DNA from: Dehalococcoidia bacterium
Lineage (GTDB): Bacteria; Chloroflexota; Dehalococcoidia; GIF9; AB-539-J10
Assembly: GCA_030612165.1 (NCBI GenBank)
Contig: JAUWOK010000023.1
Location: 1-13,435 of the forward strand
Length of the DNA stretch: 13,435 bases
Direction of reading: 5' to 3'
Part shown: positions 1 to 6,487 of the stretch, in pieces
Layout: each line of letters begins with the position of its first letter
How positions within the stretch are numbered: the first letter of the stretch is position 1
Program-made: the position numbers and the translations under genes
Notes under the pieces: generated by a model
What the model saw: only the letters and a program-made list of their open reading frames with translations
Told to the model about the DNA's origin: nothing
The model's database searches: none

Positions 1-794
1 TCAAAGATTGCCTTAAAGAATATCCTGAATACGCTTCCGAACTGGAGCCACTCCTGGAGCCAGGCGTGCTTCTCCGGCAGAAGACATCTGCGCTGCTTCC
101 TCCCCCCGGGTTTAAAGCGAGTGTTTGTTCTCGCGCTCCGCGCCCCTTGCCTGTTCGTGAAGAGAGAAGGGGATGGACGAGGTTCCTGGGCTGGCAACGC
201 CGCTGGGCGACGGCTGCCGTTTCGATAGCGGTGATTTTCCTCGCCGGCGCAGGCATGATTGCGGCTGCGGGAGACACTCTGCCTGGAGATTTCCTTTATC
301 CTGTAAAACTGGCAGGAGAGAAAGGAAGTCTGCTCATGAGTTTATCTGACGAGGATAGAGCGGGGACGCAAATTCAGTTTGCCGGGCGGAGAGTGGAGGA
401 GGCGGTGGGGATGGCACAACAGGGGAGAGTTGAGGAGTCTTTCGTGGTGCTGGAGCAGGCGAGTCTTCTTCTGGACGGTGTATATCCGGCTGCCAAAACA
501 GAGCAGAGCGACAAGTCGGCACCGCAGGAGGCGCTGGGTTCTCTGACGGTTGCTTCCGAGGAGGAAGCAGTGACGAGAGCGGGAGAGGATGTGTATGGCG
601 AAGAAGAGGCAGGTTTAGCAGGATATGAAGATGAGTTGGTGGAGATGTTGCAGCAGAGCAGGGAAAGGAGCCTTTCTTTGCTATCGGGCGTTCTGGAAGG
701 AGCTTCTCCCGCGACTGAAGCAGCACTAGAGCAGCTAATTGGGGAGCTGGACAGCGATTATGCTGAAGCTATTATCCGGGTTCGGGAAAGGTAA
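1..794 (+). CDS. DUF5667 domain membrane protein, 5' end missing
   Basis: The reading frame is open from base 3 to the TAA at 792-794, so the gene begins left of the window; the GTG at 66 is only an internal codon. About 263 residues are visible. The first residues (CLKEYPEYASELEPLL) resemble the cytoplasmic N-terminal segment of DUF5667 proteins. A basic stretch (REERRGW, then WQRRW) is followed by one membrane helix at about visible residues 68-89 (ATAAVSIAVIFLAGAGMIAAA). Just outside comes the family signature GDTLPGDFLYPVK, then a charged helical domain with RRVEEA, expected to lie outside the membrane. From family knowledge, such proteins in Chloroflexota and Actinomycetota often follow an ECF sigma factor gene and are suspected of regulating it; that gene would lie outside the window. 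The function is not established. The family call is fairly sure, the role is not. Confidence 0.75.
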   Translation, partial: KDCLKEYPEYASELEPLLEPGVLLRQKTSALLPPPGFKASVCSRAPRPLPVREERRGWTRFLGWQRRWATAAVSIAVIFLAGAGMIAAAGDTLPGDFLYPVKLAGEKGSLLMSLSDEDRAGTQIQFAGRRVEEAVGMAQQGRVEESFVVLEQASLLLDGVYPAAKTEQSDKSAPQEALGSLTVASEEEAVTRAGEDVYGEEEAGLAGYEDELVEMLQQSRERSLSLLSGVLEGASPATEAALEQLIGELDSDYAEAIIRVRER

Positions 795-824
795 TTCTGG
801 AAGCGTGAACATGATGAATCTCCT

Positions 825-853
825 TTAACGAGGGGTGGGAGAAAGAGTATAAT
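825..853 (+). promoter_or_regulatory. Sigma-70 type promoter of dnaX
   Basis: A perfect -10 hexamer TATAAT lies at 848-853, and TTAACG at 825-830 matches the -35 consensus at four of six positions with a 17-bp spacer. Only 9 nt separate the -10 box from the dnaX ATG at 863, so the predicted start of transcription (about 860-863) falls on or within a few bases of the start codon. The purine-rich AGGGGTGGGAG at 831-841 looks like a ribosome site but lies in the promoter spacer, too far upstream and probably not transcribed from this promoter. This is likely the promoter of the dnaX-ybaB-recR-recO cluster. Confidence 0.6.
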
Positions 854-862
854 ACCCGCTAG

Positions 863-2467
863 ATGAGCACGGAAGTTTTATATCGCAAGTGGCGGCCGCA
901 GATGCTATCTGAGGTGGTGGGGCAGGAGGTGGTGACCCGTACTCTGCGCTGTGCCGTGAAAGAACAGAAGCTGGCACATGCCTACCTCTTTTCGGGCCCG
1001 CGGGGAACGGGGAAAACCAGCACCGGGCGTATCCTGGTCAAGGCTATTAACTGTCTTAATCCGGAGGATGGTGAACCCTGTAACAAGTGCGAAATATGTT
1101 GCTCCATAAACGAGGGTCGGTTTATGGACGTGATCGAGATAGACGCTGCCAGCAACCGGGGCATTGACGATATCCGCTCTCTCAGGGAAAAAGTAAATTA
1201 TGTCCCGAGCTGTGGCCGTTATAAAGGATATATCATTGATGAGGTTCATATGCTTACGGACCCGGCTTCTAATGCTTTGCTTAAGACTCTGGAAGAGCCT
1301 CCTCCCCATGTAATCTTTGTTCTGGCGACTACCGAGCCACATAAAGTTTTGCCCACTATCGTATCGCGCTGCCAGCACTTTCATTTCCGTCGTCTGTCTC
1401 AAGCGGTGATAGTGGATAAGCTGGCTTTCATATGCCAACAGGAATCGGTGGAGGCAGATAACTTTTCCCTGAAATGGATTGCTCGCCTGTCCGCGGGGAG
1501 CCTGCGCGATGCGGAGAACATATTACAGAGATTGATTATCAGTTGTGGGGGGCGGATCGATGCCGCTCAAACCCAGGAAGTACTGGGATTATGTGATGTT
1601 TCCCAGGTCAAGGAAATGGTGCAGCATATTAGCAACAGGGATATTTCTGCCGGCCTGCGCTGTTTATATAATGCCAGCAGCAAGGGAGTTGATCTGCGGC
1701 AGTTCGAGCTGGAGATAGTAGATTACCTCAGGGAGTTATTGCTGGTCAATTTGGGATGCGAAGAAGCAGTGGATATCACCCCTGAAGATCTATCCGAAAT
1801 GAAAGACATGGCGAAAGGTGTCCCTCCAGGATATTTGCTGGAAGCAATAAAACTTTTTTCCAGTACAGGCATTCGGGCGGACAGTTATTCCACTCTGCCG
1901 CTGGAGATGGCTTTGATAAATTGCGTGCTATCTTCAGCAGGGGAAGAGAAAGAAGGGAGTTTGGTGGAGATGGTGCCGAAGACGCAGGCAGAAACGACGT
2001 TGGCAGACAAACCGCAGAAAGCAGCAAAAAGGAAAAATGAAATAAAGCCGTCTTTATCTGAGCAACCGAAAAAACCTTTGGAGAGTGAAGGTATTGATAC
2101 GCCTGCGGAGGGGAAAAATGCTTCAGAAGTCGATTATTTGCGTGGGCGCTGGGGAGAATTTGTGCGGTCTTTACGCGGAACTGGCGCTATCAGAAGCATG
2201 GGGGCCCTTTTACGCAACGCTTGTGAGCCGGTGGAATTGAAGGAAGATATCCTCGTGCTGGGGTTTTATCATTCCTTCCATAAAGAAAGGTTGGAGAATT
2301 CTAAACATTTGGGTTTGCTCGAGAATAAACTGGAAGAGACATTCGGCCGGGCTTACAAAGTAAGGTGTGTATTGGTCGATCCCAAGACCAGCGCGCCTGT
2401 TGATGCCGATCAGCCGAATCACCTGGTGCAGACTGCGCTGGAGATGGGGGCCAGGATTCTGGATTGA
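863..2467 (+). CDS. dnaX: DNA polymerase III subunit gamma/tau
   Basis: AAA+ ATPase core of the DNA polymerase III clamp loader, which opens the sliding clamp and loads it on primed DNA. The N-terminus MSTEVLYRKWRPQ is typical. Walker A is GPRGTGKTS at residues 45-53. Zinc-module cysteines are C64, C73, C76 and C79. Walker B is IIDEVH around 124-129. Sensor 1 lies in LATTEP near 154-159 and the arginine finger is R169 in SRC. The clamp-loader lid and collar follow to about residue 360. A charged, low-complexity linker (about 365-425) then leads to a C-terminal tau-like domain. At 534 residues this is a full tau-length protein. It starts at ATG 863, directly under a -10 box and with no usable Shine-Dalgarno site. 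An A-rich stretch in the linker could allow a -1 frameshift giving a gamma-like product. It heads a cluster with ybaB, recR and recO. Confidence 0.96.
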   Translation: MSTEVLYRKWRPQMLSEVVGQEVVTRTLRCAVKEQKLAHAYLFSGPRGTGKTSTGRILVKAINCLNPEDGEPCNKCEICCSINEGRFMDVIEIDAASNRGIDDIRSLREKVNYVPSCGRYKGYIIDEVHMLTDPASNALLKTLEEPPPHVIFVLATTEPHKVLPTIVSRCQHFHFRRLSQAVIVDKLAFICQQESVEADNFSLKWIARLSAGSLRDAENILQRLIISCGGRIDAAQTQEVLGLCDVSQVKEMVQHISNRDISAGLRCLYNASSKGVDLRQFELEIVDYLRELLLVNLGCEEAVDITPEDLSEMKDMAKGVPPGYLLEAIKLFSSTGIRADSYSTLPLEMALINCVLSSAGEEKEGSLVEMVPKTQAETTLADKPQKAAKRKNEIKPSLSEQPKKPLESEGIDTPAEGKNASEVDYLRGRWGEFVRSLRGTGAIRSMGALLRNACEPVELKEDILVLGFYHSFHKERLENSKHLGLLENKLEETFGRAYKVRCVLVDPKTSAPVDADQPNHLVQTALEMGARILD

Positions 2468-2495
2468 ATTTTGGGTACTTTTACAAGGAGGGACA

Positions 2496-2801
2496 ATGGA
2501 TAAATCTATATTGCGTCAGGCACAACAGCTTCAGGCGAAGCTGGCTCAAGCGCAAGAGGAATTAGGCAATGTTATGGTGGAGGCCACCAGTGGGGGAGGA
2601 GCGGTTAAAGTAATAGTTAATGGGCATCAAGATGTCCAATCGATTGAGATTTTGCCGGAAGTGGTTGACGCGCAAGAGGTGGAGATGTTGCAGGATCTGG
2701 TGCTGGTCGCTGTTAATGAAGCCATAAATAAATCGCGTGAAGTTGCCAGCAAGCAGCTCGGTAGTTTGACAGGTGGACTTAATATACCGGGGTTAATGTA
2801 A
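2496..2801 (+). CDS. ybaB: YbaB/EbfC family nucleoid-associated protein
   Basis: Small DNA-binding protein of 101 residues, normal for the family, which forms dimers and coats the nucleoid. The N-terminal helix (ILRQAQQLQAKLAQAQEEL) is the long coiled helix of the fold. It is followed by the beta-rich segment VEATSGGGAVKVIVNG, the SIEI strand, and a C-terminal helix with NEAINKSREVASKQL; it ends GGLNIPGLM. The ATG at 2496 is chosen because a strong AAGGAGGG (2486-2493) stands just upstream, and the open frame before it back to 2367 only overlaps the dnaX end. It sits 28 bp after dnaX and 4 bp before recR, the widespread dnaX-ybaB-recR order. The precise role of this family is still unclear. 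Confidence 0.93.
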   Translation: MDKSILRQAQQLQAKLAQAQEELGNVMVEATSGGGAVKVIVNGHQDVQSIEILPEVVDAQEVEMLQDLVLVAVNEAINKSREVASKQLGSLTGGLNIPGLM

Positions 2802-2805
2802 TAAG

Positions 2806-3405
2806 ATGATAGCTGTTGCAAAGCCCCTGGAAAGGCTGGCAAGCGAGTTGAGTAAGCTGCCTGGTATTGGTCCGAAAAGTGCTATGCGACTAGCTTATCA
2901 CTTGCTGTATTCTCCTCAAGAGCAATCTACTGCCCTTGCCGAAGCCATCCTGTCCATGAAGGAAAGGATCAAGTTTTGCCCGGTTTGTTTTAATTTTGCT
3001 GACGGTGATAGTTGCCCTATCTGCCAGGATGAGAGGCGTGACCCTTCTACAATATGTGTCGTGGAAAGCCCATCGGATATTGTTCCCCTGGAGAGGATGG
3101 GGAGGTACAAAGGGCTTTATCATGTGCTGCATGGCACCATCAAACCGACCCAGGGAGTGGGGCCTGACGAGTTGAGGATTTCGGAGCTCATGTCCCGTCT
3201 TCAAGAAGGGAAGGTGACAGAGGTGATTATGGCTACCAACCCTAACGTGGAGGGAGAAACGACAGCCATGTATTTGTGTCGTCTGATTACTCCCCTGGGC
3301 ATCCGTGTCAGTCGTCTGGCACGGGGGCTGCCTTTCGGGGCGGATCTGGAATACGCGGATGACGTAACTATCGGGCAGGCTTTTGAAGGTAGACAGGATC
3401 TTTAG
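2806..3405 (+). CDS. recR: Recombination protein RecR
   Basis: RecR forms a ring-shaped clamp and works with RecO (and RecF) to load RecA on SSB-covered single-stranded gaps. The protein has 199 residues, the usual length. It opens with a helix-hairpin-helix (LSKLPGIGPKSAMRLAYHL, residues 15-33). A four-cysteine zinc finger follows with C58, C61, C70 and C73. The Toprim domain begins near residue 82 (VVESPSD 85-91; NPNVEGE 145-151), and the C-terminal signature LARGLPFGADLEYAD lies at 171-185. The ATG at 2806 is 4 nt after the ybaB stop with no clear Shine-Dalgarno site, which suggests translational coupling. Its partner RecO is encoded 9 bp downstream. Confidence 0.97.
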   Translation: MIAVAKPLERLASELSKLPGIGPKSAMRLAYHLLYSPQEQSTALAEAILSMKERIKFCPVCFNFADGDSCPICQDERRDPSTICVVESPSDIVPLERMGRYKGLYHVLHGTIKPTQGVGPDELRISELMSRLQEGKVTEVIMATNPNVEGETTAMYLCRLITPLGIRVSRLARGLPFGADLEYADDVTIGQAFEGRQDL

Positions 3406-3414
3406 GAAAAGCAT

Positions 3415-4293
3415 ATGAGGCAGCTTCGGGTCTATCAGACTCAGGCCGTTGTTATCAAGCAGACCGGACTCGGTGAAGCTGATAAGATTCTTACTCTTTT
3501 TACCCCCGATCTGGGCAAAGTGAAGGCAGTAGCCAAAGGGGTGCGCCGCCCGGGCAGCAAATTGGGTGGAGCAGTAGAGCCCTTGACGCACAGCCTGATG
3601 ACGTTGGCCAAGGGACGTAACCTTGATATTGTTACCCAGAGTCAGATTATTGACGGGTTTGCAACTCTGAAAAGCGATTTGTGGAAAGTCTCTTGTGGCT
3701 TTTACGTCCTGGAACTTGTGGATGCTTTCGCGGTAGAAGGTTCAGCGAACCGGGATATGTTTGAACTGGCGCTCGATGCGTTTCGCTATTTGTGCCAGGA
3801 TGAAGATGGTGGTGATACGATTCTACGGCATTTTGAGTTGCACTTGCTTAGTATGGTTGGGTATTGTCCTCAATTGCATCGGTGCGTTGGTTGCAGCTCT
3901 TCTATCGGGTCGCAGCGCAATTTCTTCAGCGCAGAGCAGGGAGGACTTTTGTGTTCCTGCTGCGGAAGTAGAGATGGCTCTTCTCACATATTGTCGTTAA
4001 GGGCTTTGAAGGTCCTTCGTTTATGGCAAAAAAGCAGTTACCCTGAGGCCAGTAGAGTAAAGGTGGATGGGAAGTTGGCTGAGGAGCTACAGCAGGTAAT
4101 ATCGCAATATATCAGGTATATATTGCAGCGAGAAGTTAAGTCAACAAAGTGGTTGCAGGAATTGAAAAAGTTTGCGGTTGACAACACGAGAAGAGGGGTT
4201 TACAATGCTCGGCAGTCGTCAAAGACGGTTAGCGATGAGCGGAAGTTGTGTCGATTGATAACGCCTGGTCTTTCGAAGAAATTCAACGCCTGA
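3415..4293 (+). CDS. recO: DNA repair protein RecO
   Basis: RecO binds DNA and SSB, anneals complementary strands, and with RecR promotes RecA loading. The N-terminal OB fold is seen in TQAVVIKQTGLGEADKI and KGVRRPGSKLGG (residues 9-52). A helical domain follows, with GYCPQLHRCVGC and a putative zinc site formed by C157, C160 and cysteines among C180, C182 and C183. The 292-residue protein is longer than many RecO proteins (around 240-250) because of a basic tail of roughly 40 residues beyond the last recognisable helix (after LQELKKF). The start ATG 3415 is preceded by AGGAAAAG (3404-3411), which overlaps the recR stop. The adjacency to recR fits their joint action. Confidence 0.92.
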   Translation: MRQLRVYQTQAVVIKQTGLGEADKILTLFTPDLGKVKAVAKGVRRPGSKLGGAVEPLTHSLMTLAKGRNLDIVTQSQIIDGFATLKSDLWKVSCGFYVLELVDAFAVEGSANRDMFELALDAFRYLCQDEDGGDTILRHFELHLLSMVGYCPQLHRCVGCSSSIGSQRNFFSAEQGGLLCSCCGSRDGSSHILSLRALKVLRLWQKSSYPEASRVKVDGKLAEELQQVISQYIRYILQREVKSTKWLQELKKFAVDNTRRGVYNARQSSKTVSDERKLCRLITPGLSKKFNA

Positions 4294-4334
4294 ATTTGAA
4301 GAACGATTAATTTTGTGTCAGGAGAAACAATGCA

Positions 4335-4991
4335 GTGTATATCGTAATAGCTGGTTTGAGTAACGTAGGAACAAACCTTGCTGAACTTCTTTCTAAGGCA
4401 GGGAATGATGTGGTTGTTGTAGATTTGAGCGAGGAAAGATGCACTGAGGCTGCCAGTACCTCTGATATTATGGTGATGGCAGGAGATGCCACCAAGGGTC
4501 CTGTTTTAGAGGAAGCAGGGGTAAAGAGGGCTGATGTTCTGGCGGCACTGACTAATGACGACTCGGACAATCTAATGATTTGCATGCTGGGAAAGAAATT
4601 GGGGGCCAAGAAAGTGATCTCTATGGTGAACGATGTGATGCGCGCAGACACTTTCAAACAGGCCGGTATTACTTATCTGGTAAAGCCGGATGCTGTGCTG
4701 GCGAAGCATGTCCAGTGTATGATTTCCCAACCTTATGTGAAGGAATCTGTTCCTTTTGGAGGGGGAGAGTTGTTTGAGATAGAGGTAGAGGAAGGGATGA
4801 AGTGTGAGGGGAAGATGCTTTCCGAAATAAGTTTACAGGGTGGTGCAAAGATAATCGTGGTGATGCGGGGAGGGAAACGATTGGAAGCGGAGTTTGTCTT
4901 ACTTCCTGGCGATTGGTTGGCGCTTATTGTGAATCAGGAAGCCACAAAGAAGAGCGTTAGTTTGATGAATAAATGGTTCGCCAAAGAATAA
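4335..4991 (+). CDS. trkA: TrkA-family potassium uptake regulator (single RCK)
   Basis: Cytoplasmic gating subunit of a Trk/Ktr potassium transporter; the family binds NAD(H) or ATP/ADP and opens or closes the membrane subunit. The N-terminal Rossmann fold (about 1-120) has IVIAGLSNVG, where the nucleotide loop reads GxSxxG, and ends its second strand with the acidic D30 (VVVVDLSEE). A C-terminal RCK_C domain covers about 140-218 (ELFEIEVEEGM; LLPGDWLALIV). At 218 residues it has one RCK unit like KtrA, not two as in E. coli TrkA. The likely start is GTG 4335, 10 nt after AGGAG (4320-4324). An ATG at 4330 is out of frame and closes after five codons. The trkH start lies within the last codons of this gene. 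Confidence 0.88.
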   Translation: MYIVIAGLSNVGTNLAELLSKAGNDVVVVDLSEERCTEAASTSDIMVMAGDATKGPVLEEAGVKRADVLAALTNDDSDNLMICMLGKKLGAKKVISMVNDVMRADTFKQAGITYLVKPDAVLAKHVQCMISQPYVKESVPFGGGELFEIEVEEGMKCEGKMLSEISLQGGAKIIVVMRGGKRLEAEFVLLPGDWLALIVNQEATKKSVSLMNKWFAKE

Positions 4992-6436
4992 GACAGACGC
5001 TTCACGTCGTCGGATCTTTTCTAAAATATCTTGCCTTCCTGAATTTCATCCCGCTAGCGGCATCTATCTTTTATGGCGAGGAGTGGGGGATTTTTGCGAG
5101 CCCATGGGCGATTCTTCCGACTCCGTGCATTATTTACATATTCTCCGGCGTGATCGTCTTCGCGCTGGGGGCCTTTCTTGAGCGCAGGTTTAAATCACCG
5201 GAAGCAATAGATCGAGCCAGTGGATTCACCATAGTTTCCTTTACCTGGCTTTGCGTTGCCCTCTTGGGAACAATTCCTTATTTGTTTTTTGGGATAGGCT
5301 TTATTGATGCGTTCTTTGAGTCTATGTCTGGCTTTACTACTACTGGCGCCACTATATTGCCGGTAGTGGAAGCTTTGCCCAACAGCTTGCTCTTATGGCG
5401 CAGTCTGACGCAGTGGTTGGGGGGGATGGGGGTAATAGTTCTCTTTGTCGCAGTTATGCCCAAACTGGGAGTGGGAGGATCACAGCTTTTTGACAGGGAA
5501 TTCCCTGGCCCCATGCCCGAGAGGCTTAGGCCCAGAATTGGCATAACTGCACGAGTTCTTTGGTTTGTTTATGTTGGGCTTACCACAGTGGAGGGGCTAG
5601 CTCTCCATTTCTGGGCGGGTCTTCCCACCTTTGATTCAATTTGCATATCACTTTGTACTATATCGACCGGTGGTTTTACGCCTCTTTCCGCAGGCATCGG
5701 TTTTTATGCCAACCCTCTGGCGGAAAGTATCATTATTGTTTTTATGTTCTTGGCGGGAACAAATTTTTTGCTCTTTCTTCACTTGCGGAGAAGGGAGTTT
5801 AAATTAGCCAGAGACGAGGAGTTCAGGTTGTATGTGCTTATCATGGCGGTAGCTGCAGGCGTATTGGTTTTATCGCAGGGGTTGGGATTGTGGAGAGAGG
5901 GCTTGTTTCAAGCAGTCTCAATTATGACTACTACGGGCTTCTCCACCTGTAACTTCGTTGGTTGGCCTTTTGGCCCCAAGATGTTGCTCTTGGCCTTGAT
6001 GTTTATTGGAGGATGTGGCGGTTCTACTGCAGGAGGAGTGAAAGTAATCCGCGCGCAGATGTTATGGAAGCATACTATAGCGATGATGAAAAGGGCAATT
6101 TCTCCTAAGGCCGTGATTCCGGCAAAATACAACGGGGAGGTTCTATCTCAGGAGATTATACGGGATATTATTTCCTTCGTCTTTCTCTATATACTGGTGC
6201 TGGCCGGGGCGTCTGTAGTGCTCGGCTTTATCGGCTTGAATTTCGAGACTTCAGTTTCAGCGGTTGCCGCTACGTTGGGGAATGTGGGTCCCGGGTTGGG
6301 AATGGTGGGGCCTGATGTGAGTTATGCTTGGATACCGCCAGCAGGGAAAATTGTCCTGGCTTTTTGCATGTGGGTGGGCAGGCTGGAGTTGTTTACGGTG
6401 TTTATGGTGTTTATGCCGTATTTCTGGAAAAGGTAG
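4973..6436 (+). CDS. trkH: TrkH-family potassium uptake membrane protein
   Basis: Integral membrane, ion-conducting subunit of the potassium uptake system. It has 487 residues, close to TrkH (about 480) and longer than typical KtrB. Four pore repeats can be recognised by their filter segments: TTTGAT (122-127), STGGFT (231-236), TTTGFST (319-325) and LGNVGPG (435-441). All four keep the filter glycine. The intramembrane loop GGCGGSTAGG (346-355) follows the third pore, and the C-terminus reads GRLELFTVFMVF. Many hydrophobic helices run through the whole length. The ATG at 4973 overlaps the end of trkA by 19 bp and has no good Shine-Dalgarno site, so its translation is probably coupled to trkA. 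The two products should form one complex. Confidence 0.95.
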   Translation: MVRQRIRQTLHVVGSFLKYLAFLNFIPLAASIFYGEEWGIFASPWAILPTPCIIYIFSGVIVFALGAFLERRFKSPEAIDRASGFTIVSFTWLCVALLGTIPYLFFGIGFIDAFFESMSGFTTTGATILPVVEALPNSLLLWRSLTQWLGGMGVIVLFVAVMPKLGVGGSQLFDREFPGPMPERLRPRIGITARVLWFVYVGLTTVEGLALHFWAGLPTFDSICISLCTISTGGFTPLSAGIGFYANPLAESIIIVFMFLAGTNFLLFLHLRRREFKLARDEEFRLYVLIMAVAAGVLVLSQGLGLWREGLFQAVSIMTTTGFSTCNFVGWPFGPKMLLLALMFIGGCGGSTAGGVKVIRAQMLWKHTIAMMKRAISPKAVIPAKYNGEVLSQEIIRDIISFVFLYILVLAGASVVLGFIGLNFETSVSAVAATLGNVGPGLGMVGPDVSYAWIPPAGKIVLAFCMWVGRLELFTVFMVFMPYFWKR

Positions 6437-6470
6437 TTTTTGTCGCTGGCAGAGCAGGAGTAACTTGGAC

Positions 6471-6476
6471 TATACT
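6471..6476 (+). promoter_or_regulatory. Possible -10 box of pheA
   Basis: TATACT matches the -10 consensus at five of six positions and ends 11 nt before the pheA ATG at 6488. No convincing -35 hexamer lies 16-18 bp upstream. The 51-bp gap after trkH shows no terminator. If this box is used, the pheA leader would be only a few bases long, in keeping with the missing Shine-Dalgarno site. Confidence 0.3.
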
Positions 6477-6487
6477 AACGCAGAACG

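Noticed and set aside
334..726. Minus-strand proline-rich frame of 130 codons within the DUF5667 gene
   Set aside because: Opposite a credible coding frame and rich in P, S and L, as expected from the reverse of E- and G-rich codons.
905..1438. Minus-strand frame of 177 codons inside dnaX
   Set aside because: Opposite the conserved ATPase core of dnaX, with no motif or ribosome site.
2367..2495. N-terminal extension of the YbaB protein by 43 residues
   Set aside because: It overlaps the end of dnaX, is rich in W and R unlike the family, and the strong AAGGAGGG sits just before ATG 2496.
2890..3591. Open frame of 233 codons on the minus strand across recR and the start of recO
   Set aside because: It lies wholly opposite two well-supported genes, has no recognisable domain, and its composition looks like a reversed shadow.
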